This document shows, in pieces, positions 28,553-37,950 of a stretch of 64,000 bases of DNA (position 1 is its first letter; every line of letters begins with the position of its first letter). A model generated the notes under the pieces. The model was not told where the DNA came from, searched no databases, and saw nothing but the letters and a program-made list of their open reading frames with translations. Origin of the DNA: Versatilivorator sp963663845 (GTDB lineage: Bacteria > Acidobacteriota > Terriglobia > Versatilivoradales > Versatilivoraceae); assembly GCA_963663845.2 (NCBI GenBank), contig OY760650.2, positions 1,798,001 through 1,862,000 of the forward strand, given 5' to 3'. The position numbers and the translations under genes are program-made.

Positions 28553-30052
28553 ATGAGCCAACTCAACCGTCTCAAGAGCAGAATGGCCGAAGTCTCCGAT
28601 CTCAAGGCGGCGGCTGCGCTGTTGAGCTGGGACCAGCAGACCTGTATGCCGCGCGGCGGCGCGGCGGCGCGGGCCGAGCAGATCGCCACCCTGGAGAAGC
28701 TCGCCCACGGACGTTTCGTCTCCGAGGAGGTCGGCGCCTGGCTGGAGGGAGCGGCAGCCGAGACCCGAGCGCTCGCCTACGAGTCGGACGACGCCGGCCT
28801 GGTGCGGCTGACCCAGAGGGACTACGACAAGGCCCGCAGAATTCCGGCGGCGCTGGTGGAGGAGCTGGCGCGGCGGACCTCGCTGGGGATGGAGGTCTGG
28901 GTGAAGGCCCGCGCCCAGTCCGACTTCAGCCTGTTTCAAGGCCCGCTGCAGACCCTGGTGGATCTCCAGCGGGAGCTGGCCGACTGCCTGGGATATGGGG
29001 AGAGACGATACGACGCGCTGCTCGACCAGTATGAGCCGGGCATGCGATCAGCGGACCTGGACCGGCTCTTTGCCGATTTGAAGAGCGGCCTGGTGCCGCT
29101 GGTGCAGGACATCTCCCAGAAGCTGGACAGCGTCCAGGACGACGTGTTGCGGCAGCGCTTCCCCATCGACAAGCAGACGGCCTTCGGCCTGGAGATGGCG
29201 CAGGAGATGGGGTTCGATCTCAGCGCCGGACGCCAGGACGAGTCGGTCCATCCCTTCTGCACCTCTTTTTCCAACCAAGACGTTCGAATCACCACCCGCT
29301 TCGACGAGGAGTTTCTCCCTTCGGCCCTGTTCGGCACCCTTCACGAAACGGGCCATGCCCTCTACGAACAGGGAGTGAGCACGGCCCTGGAGCGCACCCC
29401 GCTGAGCGGCGGCGCCTCCCTGGGCATTCATGAGTCCCAGTCGCGGATGTGGGAGAACCTGGTGGGCCGGAGCCGGGGTTTCTGGAAATACGCCTACCCG
29501 CGGCTCCGGCGCGCCTTTCCCGGGCAGTTGGCCGGCTGCTCCCCGGAGGCCTTCTACCGGGCCATCAACCGTGTCGAGCCCTCCCTCATCCGGGTGGAGG
29601 CCGACGAAGTGACCTACAATCTGCACATCATGCTGCGCTACGAGCTGGAAACCCGACTGGTCGACGACAGCCTTGCGGTGGCGGACCTGCCGGAGGCCTG
29701 GAACGGCAAGATGCGAGACTACCTGGGGATCACTCCGCCCAACGATGCTCTGGGGGTGCTCCAGGACGTCCACTGGTCGCACGGCCTGTTCGGTTACTTC
29801 CCCACCTATGCCCTGGGGAATCTGATCTCGGTGCAGCTCTACGACCGCGCCCGGAGGGAGATTCCCGGCATCCCGGCGGCTATCGAAGGCGGGGAATTCT
29901 CGCCGCTGCTGGGTTGGCTGAGGGAGCGCATCCACTGCCACGGCCGGAAATTCATGCCCGCCGAGCTGGTCCGCCGGGTCACGGGAGAGGAGCTGAGGGC
30001 CGAGCCCTTTGTGGACTACCTGAAGACGAAGTATGGGGAGATCTACAACTGA
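28553..30052 (+). CDS. M32 family metallocarboxypeptidase
   Basis: The 499-residue length is normal for the Taq carboxypeptidase family. All family motifs are present in order: HPFCTSFS, DVRITTRF, the zinc motif HETGH (His264, Glu265, His268), IHESQSRMWEN and VHWSHGLFGYFPTYALGN. The enzyme removes C-terminal residues from peptides in the cytoplasm and needs no signal peptide. It lies upstream of bioB in the same direction, with a 76-bp spacer. Confidence 0.95.
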   Translation: MSQLNRLKSRMAEVSDLKAAAALLSWDQQTCMPRGGAAARAEQIATLEKLAHGRFVSEEVGAWLEGAAAETRALAYESDDAGLVRLTQRDYDKARRIPAALVEELARRTSLGMEVWVKARAQSDFSLFQGPLQTLVDLQRELADCLGYGERRYDALLDQYEPGMRSADLDRLFADLKSGLVPLVQDISQKLDSVQDDVLRQRFPIDKQTAFGLEMAQEMGFDLSAGRQDESVHPFCTSFSNQDVRITTRFDEEFLPSALFGTLHETGHALYEQGVSTALERTPLSGGASLGIHESQSRMWENLVGRSRGFWKYAYPRLRRAFPGQLAGCSPEAFYRAINRVEPSLIRVEADEVTYNLHIMLRYELETRLVDDSLAVADLPEAWNGKMRDYLGITPPNDALGVLQDVHWSHGLFGYFPTYALGNLISVQLYDRARREIPGIPAAIEGGEFSPLLGWLRERIHCHGRKFMPAELVRRVTGEELRAEPFVDYLKTKYGEIYN

Positions 30053-30128
30053 CCCGCTACCCGAGGCCGGGGCAACGCCCGGCGTGGCCGGACCGGGAGC
30101 CCAACCCGAGTCGAGGAAGAGCGCCGAA

Positions 30129-31133
30129 ATGAAGCCGCCCCATTCAAGCCCCATCCGTCATGACTGGAGCCTGCAAGAAATCAAGGGCGTCTACACCCTG
30201 CCCCTGCCCGAGCTGATCTTCCGCGCCCAGAGCCTGCACCGCCGGCACCACTGCGCCGAAGAGGTGCAGGGGTGTTCGCTTCTCAGCATCAAGACCGGGG
30301 GGTGCCCGGAAGACTGCGGCTACTGCCCGCAATCGGCCCGCTACGATACGGGCGTCGCCGGCCGGAAGCTCTTGAGCCCCGAGCAGGTGCTGGCCTCGGC
30401 GCGGGAGGCGCGCCGCCAGGGGGCGACCCGCTTTTGCATGGGGGCGGCCTGGCGCCAGGCTCCTGAAGGTGACGAGTTCGAGAAGGTGCTGTCCATGGTG
30501 CGCGGCGTCAGGGAGCTGAGCATGGAGGCCTGCTGCACCCTGGGGATGCTGTCGCAGCCCCAGGCGGAGGCGCTGGCCTCGGCGGGCCTGACGGCCTACA
30601 ACCACAACCTGGACACCTCGCCCGAATTCTACGGCCGCATCATCACCACCCGGACCTACCGCGATCGTCTGGAAACCCTGGAGCGGGTGCGAAAGGCCGG
30701 CATCAGCGTCTGCTGCGGCGGGATTATCGGGATGGGGGAGAGCCGCCGCGACCGCTGGCGCCTGCTGGAGGAGTTGGCCACTCAGGATCCCCACCCGGAA
30801 AGCGTGCCCATCAATCTGCTGGTTCGGGTGGAAGGAACCCCGCTGGAGGATCAGGCAGCGGTGGATCCTTTCGAAATGGTCCGCATGATCGCGACCGCCC
30901 GCATCCTGATGCCGGAGGCCATGGTGCGATTGAGCGCCGGACGCCTGTCGCTCTCCGATGAAGCCCAGGCGCTCTGTCTGCTGGCCGGCGCCAATTCGGT
31001 CTTCATGGGGGAGCGGTTGCTGACGACCCCCAATCCCCAGACCGACCTGGATCGGGATCTGCTGCAACGCCTGGGAATGCGGCTTCGGGAAGCCGAGGTC
31101 CCGGCGGGCGCCGGCCATCAGGACCTGCCATAG
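30129..31133 (+). CDS. bioB: Biotin synthase
   Basis: The 334-residue radical-SAM enzyme has the CPEDCGYC cluster motif (Cys59, Cys63, Cys66). BioB features are GCSLLSIKTGGCPEDC, the Cys in SMEACCTLGM, YNHNLDTSPEFY, GGIIGMGE and the Arg in VRLSAGR. It inserts sulfur into dethiobiotin using a [4Fe-4S] and a [2Fe-2S] cluster. No other bio genes are nearby. The ATG at 30129 gives the family-like start, because the frame upstream overlaps the M32 gene. Confidence 0.96.
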   Translation: MKPPHSSPIRHDWSLQEIKGVYTLPLPELIFRAQSLHRRHHCAEEVQGCSLLSIKTGGCPEDCGYCPQSARYDTGVAGRKLLSPEQVLASAREARRQGATRFCMGAAWRQAPEGDEFEKVLSMVRGVRELSMEACCTLGMLSQPQAEALASAGLTAYNHNLDTSPEFYGRIITTRTYRDRLETLERVRKAGISVCCGGIIGMGESRRDRWRLLEELATQDPHPESVPINLLVRVEGTPLEDQAAVDPFEMVRMIATARILMPEAMVRLSAGRLSLSDEAQALCLLAGANSVFMGERLLTTPNPQTDLDRDLLQRLGMRLREAEVPAGAGHQDLP

Positions 31134-31138
31134 CCCTG

Positions 31139-31147
31139 TGCTATAAT
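31139..31147 (+). promoter_or_regulatory. Extended -10 promoter before rfaE2
   Basis: TG-C-TATAAT (31139-31147) begins 6 bp after the bioB stop and about 50 bp upstream of the rfaE2 ATG. It is a perfect -10 hexamer with the TG extension. No clear -35 is seen. Confidence 0.55.
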
Positions 31148-31193
31148 CCCGGCCTGCTCCCTGCCTCCTCCGATCTCCCCGTCGGTTTCCACC

Positions 31194-31694
31194 ATGTCTC
31201 GGCAGAAGATTCTGACTTTGGAGGATCTGCTGGCGCAACGGGATCGTTTGCGCCGGGAGAACCGGCGGGCGGTCTTCACCAACGGTTGCTTCGATCTGCT
31301 CCACCCCGGCCATATCGATACCCTCAGCCGCGCCCGGCAAATGGGCGATGCGCTCATTGTCGGAGTCAACAGCGATCGCTCGGTCAGAGCGCTGAAGGGC
31401 CCCCAGCGGCCCATCCTGACCCAGGATGAGCGCGCCCGCCTGCTCTCGGGGCTCGACTGCGTCGACTACGTCACGGTCTTCGACGAGGATACGCCCCATC
31501 GGCTGATCGCGGCTCTGCTCCCCGACGTGCTGGCCAAGGGCGGCGACTGGACGGTGGAAACCATCGTGGGACGGCAGGAAGTGGAGGCGGCCGGCGGCAG
31601 GGTGGTTCCCCTGCCCTACCTGGAGGGCCAATCCTCCACCGCAATCATCGAGCGCATTCTTCAACGCTACGGCCGGCAGGCCCGGCGGGGCTGA
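31194..31694 (+). CDS. rfaE2: D-glycero-beta-D-manno-heptose 1-phosphate adenylyltransferase
   Basis: The 166-residue nucleotidyltransferase has FTNGCFDLLHPGHIDTL with HxGH at 37-40, GVNSDRSVRALKGPQRP, and GGDWTVETIVGRQEV. It ends with the EGQSSTAIIERI motif of RfaE domain II. It adenylylates heptose-1-phosphate for ADP-heptose, a building block of the LPS inner core. This supports a Gram-negative envelope. The kinase half (RfaE1) is not in this window. It lies 41 bp before mfd and may be cotranscribed. Confidence 0.94.
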   Translation: MSRQKILTLEDLLAQRDRLRRENRRAVFTNGCFDLLHPGHIDTLSRARQMGDALIVGVNSDRSVRALKGPQRPILTQDERARLLSGLDCVDYVTVFDEDTPHRLIAALLPDVLAKGGDWTVETIVGRQEVEAAGGRVVPLPYLEGQSSTAIIERILQRYGRQARRG

Positions 31695-31735
31695 CCCGGC
31701 GGCCAGGCCCCGGGCCATCCGAATTCATTTCCCCA

Positions 31736-34700
31736 TTGGCTACCCGACCTCTGCTTTCCCAACTGGCGCAGGACGCTCTCCTCCAATCGATTCCCGGCCA
31801 GGTCGATTCCGGTCCCTGCCGGATCACCCTGTCCGGAATCACCCCGGCTGCAAAACCCGCCTATCTGGCTCTGCTGCATCGGGTCCTGAGCCGGCCGATT
31901 CTGTTCCTCAGCGCCGGCGCCCCGGACCTGGAAGCCATGGCCGCCACCACCGCCTTCTATCACCGCAGCCTCTCCGGCAAGCCGGCGGAGCGGGTGGCCG
32001 CCTTCCCGGCGCTGCAGCCGGGTCCCTATAGCGGTCTTTCTCCCCACGCCGAGGCCGTGGAGCAGCGGACCCTGGCCCTCTGGAAGATGCACCGGCGCTC
32101 CCTGGATATTCTCCTCTGCGGCCCCACGGCCCTGGTCACCCGCTTGCCGGCGGTCCTTCCCGGCCTCCGGCAGGTGCCCGAACTGGCTGCGGGCCGAGAG
32201 ATCGCCCTGGAGGAGCTGATCGGCTACCTGAAGCGGGCGGGGTACGTCAGGGAGGAGCCGGTGACCGGGGTGGGGACCTTCTCCCGCCGGGGAGGGATTC
32301 TGGATGTCTATCCCCCGGGCAGCCCCAATCCGGCCCGCATCGAGTTCTTCGGCGACGAGGTCGAGTCCCTCCGCGAGTTCTCGGTCAGCTCGCAGCGCTC
32401 GGTGGGGCGCCTCGAGAGCGTGACTCCCGTTCCCATGAGAGAGACCTTCGTGGACCCCGAGGCTCTGCTGGAGTGGAGCCTCCTGGCGTCCGAAAGGTGG
32501 GATCCCCAGGAGTTTCCCGGCTTCTTCGAGACCCAGGTGGTCCAGGCCGGCCGGGGGGAGCACTTCCAGGGGTTCGAGTTCCTGCACGGGCTGACGCTCC
32601 CCCTGCAGGTGCCGTTTCTGGACCATGCCGCCGATTTCGTGGTGGTGAGGGACGAGCCGGACGAGTTGGAGCAGGGATTGGACCACTGGTGGGAGGACCT
32701 GGCCGCAGACCGGGAGGCGTTGAGCCGGCGCGGGTGGCCCAGCCTCGATCCGGAAGAGCTCTTTCTGTCCCGGACGGAAGCCGGGGAAAGACTGGAGGGC
32801 CGACCGGTCATCGACCTCAAGCAACTGGGAATCGCGCCCGGTCAGAAGTCGGGCCCTTCGTCCCCCTCGCTTCCCTCCGCGGGCGAGGCGCCTGCCCGCC
32901 CGGCCGATTCGGGGTCTCAGGCGGCTGCCGCCCCGCCCGCGACCCAGCTGGACTGTCAGACGGCGCCTGTCCGAAAGTATCACGGCGACGTCGCCAGCCT
33001 GGCCCGGGACCTGCGCCAGTGGCTGGACGCCGGCGCGCGGCTGCTGTTCGCCCAGTCATCCCTGGGACGAGCCGAGCGCCTGGGGGACATGCTGCGGGAA
33101 TACGATCTTCCGGTCGTTTCCGATTTCGACGACAGGGACCGAGCAGCCGATGAGACGGGCGACCGGATTACCGTCGTGGTCGGCCACGTCCTGGAAGGGT
33201 TCCGCCACCCTTCCTCCGGAGTCTGCATCTTCGGGGACGAGGACGTCTTCGACGAAGTGGAGTTCCTCTCCCATCCGGCTCCGTCCCGGTCCAGAAGCGG
33301 CGCCTTTGTTTCGGACTTCCGCGAACTGAGTCCGGGAGACACCCTGGTGCACGTCGACCACGGCATCGGCCGCTACCGGGGACTGAAGCAGATCGACCGC
33401 GGCGGGGTCAATCAGGAGTTCATGATCCTGGAGTATTTCGACGAAGCCCGGCTGTACGTGCCCCTGGAGAGGCTGGACCTGGTTCAGAAGCACAGCACCG
33501 GCGGCAGCGCTCGCCCTCCCCTCGACAAGCTGGGAGGAGTGAGCTGGAAAAAAGCCAAGGCCCGCGCCAGGAAGTCCATCCGGGACATGGCTCAGGAACT
33601 GCTCGATCTCTACGCCCGCAGAAAGATCGCGCCGGGATACCGCTTTTCCGCCAACGGCCACTGGCACCGGGAATTCGAGGACGCCTTCGAGTTCACCGAG
33701 ACCCCCGATCAAAGGGCCGCCATTCTGGACCTCTACCGCGACATGGAAGTGAGCAGCCCCATGGACCGGCTGCTCTGCGGGGACGTGGGATTCGGCAAGA
33801 CCGAAGTGGCCATGCGGGCGGCCTTCAAGGCGGCCTTCGACGGCAAGCAGGCGGCGGTCCTGGCTCCCACGACCATCCTGGTCTACCAGCACTACCTGCG
33901 CTTCAGGCAGCGCTTTACCGCATTTCCCATCACCATCGAGATGTTGAGCCGCTTCCGCCGGCCCAGGGAGCAAAAGGCCATCCTGGAGCGGGTGGCCACC
34001 GGCAAGGTGGACATCCTCATCGGCACCCATCGCATGCTTTCCAAGGACATCCGGTTCCGGGACCTGGGCCTGTTGATCGTGGACGAGGAGCAGCGCTTCG
34101 GCGTGGCTCACAAGGAGCGATTGAGGCAGTTGAAGAAGAACGTCGACACCTTGACCATGACGGCCACCCCCATACCCAGAACGCTGCACATGTCGTTGAC
34201 GGGCATCCGGGACATGTCGGTGATCGAGACGCCGCCCCAGGATCGCCTGTCCATACAGACCGCGGTGCTGCCCTTCAGCCGCCAGGTCATCCAGAACGCC
34301 ATCAGAAACGAGCTGCAGCGGCAGGGCCAGGTCTATTTCGTCCACAACACGGTGGAGACCATCGATTCCATTGCCGGCCTGGTCCGGGACATCTGCCCGG
34401 AAGCTCGCCTGCTGGTGGCTCACGGCCAGATGAAGGAGAAAGACCTGGAGGCCACCCTGCTGAAGTTCCTGCGGCACGAGGCCGACGTGCTGGTTTCGAC
34501 GACGATCATCGAAAACGGTCTGGACATCCCGCTGGTCAATACCATGATCGTCAATCGAGCCGACCGGTTCGGACTGTCGCAGCTCTACCAGTTGCGGGGA
34601 CGGGTGGGGCGTTCCAGCCGCCGCGCCTACGCCTATCTGCTGGTTCCGCCGAGCCAGACGCTCTCCGGCATCGCGCGGCAGCGCCTGGCGGCCTTGAAGG

Positions 34701-35314
34701 AGTTCAGCGAGCTGGGGTCCGGTTTCAAGGTGGCGGCCCTGGACCTGGAGCTGAGGGGCGCGGGCAACCTGCTGGGCGGGGACCAGCACGGGCACGTCAA
34801 CGCCATCGGCTTCGATCTCTTCTGCCAGATGCTGGAACGGACCATCCGGGAGCTCCAGGGGCAGGAGGTCCTGCCCGACATCCAGACCCGGCTCGATCTC
34901 AAGGTGAGCGTCAAGATCCCACCCGACTACATCCCCGAGGAAAATCAACGCCTGAGCGTCTACAAGCGCATCTCCTCCCTGAAGCTGGACTCGGAGATGG
35001 ATGCCCTGCGGGAGGAGCTGGAGGACCGCTACGGGCCCTTGCCCGAGGAGGTGGAGAGGCTGCTGGACTACATGAGGGTGCGTCGCCTGGCGGAGAAGAT
35101 TCTGGTGGAGTCGTTGGAGAGAGACCGTCAGGGCGTCGCCATCACCTTTCACCCCAAGACCCCCGTATCGCCCCACAAGCTGGTGGAAACCGTCTCCAGC
35201 CTGCCCGGCCTTTCGGTGGGCCCGGGAGGGCAGTTGAGGCTTCGGTCGGCAGGCGTCTCCCAGGGGGAGGTGCTTTCCTCGGTGCGAGCGCTGCTGGGCG
35301 AGCTGGCTTCCTGA
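31736..35314 (+). CDS. mfd: Transcription-repair coupling factor Mfd
   Basis: The 1192-residue protein has an N-terminal UvrB-like region with TFSRRGGILDVYPPG and an RNA-polymerase-interacting CarD-like domain from ~531 (LSPGDTLVHVDHGIGRYRGL). The SF2 translocase has Walker A GDVGFGKTE (Lys688) and DEEQ (783-786), followed by a RecG-like C-terminal helicase domain and a TRCF domain (VKIPPDYIPEENQRL). It removes stalled RNA polymerase and recruits UvrA. Residues ~368-410 form a Ser/Pro/Ala-rich linker insertion. The start is a TTG with no strong ribosome binding site. Confidence 0.96.
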   Translation: MATRPLLSQLAQDALLQSIPGQVDSGPCRITLSGITPAAKPAYLALLHRVLSRPILFLSAGAPDLEAMAATTAFYHRSLSGKPAERVAAFPALQPGPYSGLSPHAEAVEQRTLALWKMHRRSLDILLCGPTALVTRLPAVLPGLRQVPELAAGREIALEELIGYLKRAGYVREEPVTGVGTFSRRGGILDVYPPGSPNPARIEFFGDEVESLREFSVSSQRSVGRLESVTPVPMRETFVDPEALLEWSLLASERWDPQEFPGFFETQVVQAGRGEHFQGFEFLHGLTLPLQVPFLDHAADFVVVRDEPDELEQGLDHWWEDLAADREALSRRGWPSLDPEELFLSRTEAGERLEGRPVIDLKQLGIAPGQKSGPSSPSLPSAGEAPARPADSGSQAAAAPPATQLDCQTAPVRKYHGDVASLARDLRQWLDAGARLLFAQSSLGRAERLGDMLREYDLPVVSDFDDRDRAADETGDRITVVVGHVLEGFRHPSSGVCIFGDEDVFDEVEFLSHPAPSRSRSGAFVSDFRELSPGDTLVHVDHGIGRYRGLKQIDRGGVNQEFMILEYFDEARLYVPLERLDLVQKHSTGGSARPPLDKLGGVSWKKAKARARKSIRDMAQELLDLYARRKIAPGYRFSANGHWHREFEDAFEFTETPDQRAAILDLYRDMEVSSPMDRLLCGDVGFGKTEVAMRAAFKAAFDGKQAAVLAPTTILVYQHYLRFRQRFTAFPITIEMLSRFRRPREQKAILERVATGKVDILIGTHRMLSKDIRFRDLGLLIVDEEQRFGVAHKERLRQLKKNVDTLTMTATPIPRTLHMSLTGIRDMSVIETPPQDRLSIQTAVLPFSRQVIQNAIRNELQRQGQVYFVHNTVETIDSIAGLVRDICPEARLLVAHGQMKEKDLEATLLKFLRHEADVLVSTTIIENGLDIPLVNTMIVNRADRFGLSQLYQLRGRVGRSSRRAYAYLLVPPSQTLSGIARQRLAALKEFSELGSGFKVAALDLELRGAGNLLGGDQHGHVNAIGFDLFCQMLERTIRELQGQEVLPDIQTRLDLKVSVKIPPDYIPEENQRLSVYKRISSLKLDSEMDALREELEDRYGPLPEEVERLLDYMRVRRLAEKILVESLERDRQGVAITFHPKTPVSPHKLVETVSSLPGLSVGPGGQLRLRSAGVSQGEVLSSVRALLGELAS

Positions 35315-35328
35315 GTCCTCCCTCTCGA

Positions 35329-35337
35329 TGCTACAAT
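35329..35337 (+). promoter_or_regulatory. Extended -10 promoter before the SurA-like gene
   Basis: TG-C-TACAAT (35329-35337) lies 15 bp after the mfd stop and about 120 bp upstream of the isomerase ATG. It has the same extended form as the elements before rfaE2 and the M32 gene. Confidence 0.45.
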
Positions 35338-35454
35338 CACTCCCCCGCCGGCGCGGGCGGGTTAACTTCCGGGAAGATTTCGGTTAACATCGGAGTTGCG
35401 CTGCATGGAAGTGTCCGGGTTCTGCCCGACGGGGGAGTTCGAGGAGGAGGAACC

Positions 35455-36537
35455 ATGAAGCCAAGACTTTCTCACGGAGTGCTGGCCGGAGTGCTGCTGC
35501 TGTCCGGCACCTCTCTGGCGGAGACGGTCATCTTCGAGGAGATCATCTGCCGGGTCAACAACGACATCATCACCAAGTCGGAGTACCAGGAGGCCGTAAT
35601 CCTGCTCAAGCTCCGCACCCAGAAGCAGCAAAAACTCTCCGGCGAAGCGTTGGAGGAGGTGGTGCGCGAGGGCGAAAAGGAACTGCTCAAGAACATGATC
35701 GAGGAACGGCTGCTGGTGCAGAAGGCAGTGGAGCTGGGGATGACCGCCGATACCGACGTCATCAAGTACCTGGACCGGCTCCGAAGCGAGAACGATCTCC
35801 CCAGCATCGAAGCCCTGGAGCAAACGATGCGCCAGCAGGGCATCAATCCGGCCGAGTTCAGAAAGAGAATCAAGGAGCAGAGCCTCAAGGAACAGGTGCT
35901 GGGGCGCGAAGTCTACTACCGCATCCAGGTTTCGACCTCGGAGATCAAGACCTTCTATGAGGCCAACCAGGAAAAGTTCGATCGGCCGGAGCAGGTGCGT
36001 CTCCAGGAAATTCTGATCGCCTCCAACGGAAACGATCCCTCCGAAGTCGAGCAACGCAGGAAGAAGGCCGAGGAGGTGCTGCAGAAGGCCAGGGGCGGAG
36101 AGTTGTTCGGCGACCTGGTGGCCCAGTATTCCGAGGGGCCGGCCGTCAAGATGGGGGGCGACCTGGGGTTCTTCCGCAAGGGGATGCTCCTGAAGGAGGT
36201 CGAGGAGATGGTCTTTTCCCTGCGGCGAGGCCAGATCACCGGCATTGTGGAGGGCCAGGGCGGCTTCCGCATCTTCAAGGTGATCGAAAAGAACACCGCC
36301 GGCATTCAGCCCCTGGACGTGGTCAAGGACCAGATCCGCGAAAAGCTGGTTCAGGACAAAGCGGTCCCGGCCGTCCGCAAGTACATGGAGACGCTCCGCC
36401 GCCAAAGCTACATCCGTCTCAAGGAAGGCTACGTGGACAGCGGCGCCGAGGTGGAGACCGCCTCTGCCGACAAGGACCAGCCGTCCGGCGACCCGCTCCC
36501 GCCGGCAGCCTTCGAGGGCAAGCAGAAGAAGAAGTAG
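35455..36537 (+). CDS. SurA/PrsA-type peptidyl-prolyl cis-trans isomerase
   Basis: The 360-residue protein begins with a signal peptide (MKPRLSHGVLAGVLLLSGTSLA). A SurA-like N-terminal chaperone region follows (VNNDIITKSEYQE), then one parvulin domain at about 175-265, with VRLQEILIAS, FGDLVAQYSEGPAVKMGGDLGFF and the closing QITGIVEGQGGFRIFKV. It likely folds outer-membrane or exported proteins in the periplasm. GAGGAGGA precedes the ATG. In many genomes a gene like this follows mfd and precedes a small S4 gene. Here the S4 gene lies 5.6 kb away, beyond the Dcm-Vsr island. Confidence 0.88.
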   Translation: MKPRLSHGVLAGVLLLSGTSLAETVIFEEIICRVNNDIITKSEYQEAVILLKLRTQKQQKLSGEALEEVVREGEKELLKNMIEERLLVQKAVELGMTADTDVIKYLDRLRSENDLPSIEALEQTMRQQGINPAEFRKRIKEQSLKEQVLGREVYYRIQVSTSEIKTFYEANQEKFDRPEQVRLQEILIASNGNDPSEVEQRRKKAEEVLQKARGGELFGDLVAQYSEGPAVKMGGDLGFFRKGMLLKEVEEMVFSLRRGQITGIVEGQGGFRIFKVIEKNTAGIQPLDVVKDQIREKLVQDKAVPAVRKYMETLRRQSYIRLKEGYVDSGAEVETASADKDQPSGDPLPPAAFEGKQKKK

Positions 36538-36915
36538 GCTCGAAGAGGAGTGCGACGTTCAACTCTTCCATTTCGAGGGTGGCTCGGTTTGTTGGATGAG
36601 GGCGCCGTGGAGGGGTGACATTGCGGTTGCTCGTGGTGCCGATGAAGACTATCGGTCGAAAACTAACCCGCACTTCTCTCCAGGCCGTTGGAACCTTGAC
36701 GAAAAGTACTTGATCTTCAGCAGTTTGATCTGTCCCAATTGAAGGCCTTGTGAGTACAGGCTGCGTTGAGCGCCTTGGCTTGTCCTTTTCCCCTCAGCGT
36801 GCACATGCTCGCTCGACCGTAGTGACCGCTACGCTCTTCGCTCGCGAGCACACGCCGACGGAAAGATTCCTGCGCCATCATCATCGCCCCCGGTCAAAAA
36901 TACGGGCTGGGCCTC
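36538..36915. other. Left boundary region of the Dcm-Vsr island, no recognised gene
   Basis: These 378 bp between the isomerase gene and the methyltransferase gene contain no frame that looks coding. Around 36806-36855 there is an imperfect palindromic stretch (GCTCGCTCGACCG ... CGCTCTTCGCTCGCGAGC). Base composition shifts here from the GC-rich core to the lower-G+C island, so an insertion junction is likely nearby. Confidence 0.4.
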
Positions 36916-37950
36916 TTGGTTAATCACACGTGTTCATTGACGGCAGGCTGCTTGTTTAGTGGCATGGGAGGTTTCGCCTCTGGACTGGTCAAGGCCGGTT
37001 TCTCGATCCGTTGGGCCAGTGACAACGACGAGTATGCGTGCGCCACATTCCGTCACTGCTTTCCGGGCGTTCCCGTGATCAAGAAGGACGTCCGCGAGTT
37101 ATCCGTGGACATGGACGGAATGGGGGCGGTCGAAGTTCTGGCCGCCGGTTTCCCGTGTCAGAGTTTCTCGCAGGCGGGGGATCGTCTTGGATTCGAAGAT
37201 GCTCGGGGCAGGCTGTTCTTTGAGATTCCCCGAATTCTGAGAGAATTTGAGTCGGGACAGAAACCAAAGATTGTAGTCCTGGAGAACGTGCCGTACCTTC
37301 TCTACGGGGCTGAGAAGGCCTGGTTCGAGAGGGTGCGACGGGCACTGCGACGGGCTGGATATTGGTTTCGGGAAGAGTCGTGTTGGACAGTGAATGTGAA
37401 GGACGCAACAGAATTGCCGCAAGACCGCGAACGCCTGTTCATGGTTGCAGCGTCTCGTGACAGCTTCACCTACAATCCGTTCAAACCGCAGTTCGCTCCT
37501 AATGGTACTAACGGGCATCGCCGTCCTCTCACAGAGTTTATAGACCGTACGCAGCCTGGGGAGGAGCAGGCCTATCTGCCTCCAGACAACCGCTACTACA
37601 AGATGATCGACAGGGCAATGGCTCATGGCGAGTCGGATTCAAACATCTACCAGTTGCGGCGTTCGTATGTTCGGGAAAAGAAAAAGGGGTTGTGTCCCAC
37701 CCTGACGGCAAATATGGGAAAGGGCGGGCACAACATACCGTTCGTACGTGATGCTTGGGGTATCCGCCGTCTGAGTGTTGATGAGGTGGCATGCCTCCAA
37801 GGATTTGACGGCCGAGATGATCTCTTTCCAAATATACCCGTGGCCGAACGCTATCGACTGCTAGGGAATTCCGTTTGTGTCGGATTGGCGCACTTGGTGG
37901 GAAAGTTGTGCTTGGAGATTCTGAAGGGGGAGGCTGAATCAAGTGAGTGA
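36916..37950 (+). CDS. dcm: DNA (cytosine-5-)-methyltransferase, Dcm family
   Basis: The 344-residue enzyme shows the m5C methyltransferase motifs in order: I LFSGMGGFASG (13-23), IV GFPCQSFS with catalytic Cys81, VI ENV (123-125), VIII QDRERLF (169-175), IX around RRLSVDEVACLQGF and X YRLLGNSV. It methylates cytosine C5 in a sequence set by its target-recognition region, which is unknown. The frame starts at a TTG; later ATGs would cut motif I. It is the first gene of a five-gene operon that ends in vsr. A Dcm paired with a Vsr nickase is a familiar mark-and-repair pair. Confidence 0.93.
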   Translation: MVNHTCSLTAGCLFSGMGGFASGLVKAGFSIRWASDNDEYACATFRHCFPGVPVIKKDVRELSVDMDGMGAVEVLAAGFPCQSFSQAGDRLGFEDARGRLFFEIPRILREFESGQKPKIVVLENVPYLLYGAEKAWFERVRRALRRAGYWFREESCWTVNVKDATELPQDRERLFMVAASRDSFTYNPFKPQFAPNGTNGHRRPLTEFIDRTQPGEEQAYLPPDNRYYKMIDRAMAHGESDSNIYQLRRSYVREKKKGLCPTLTANMGKGGHNIPFVRDAWGIRRLSVDEVACLQGFDGRDDLFPNIPVAERYRLLGNSVCVGLAHLVGKLCLEILKGEAESSE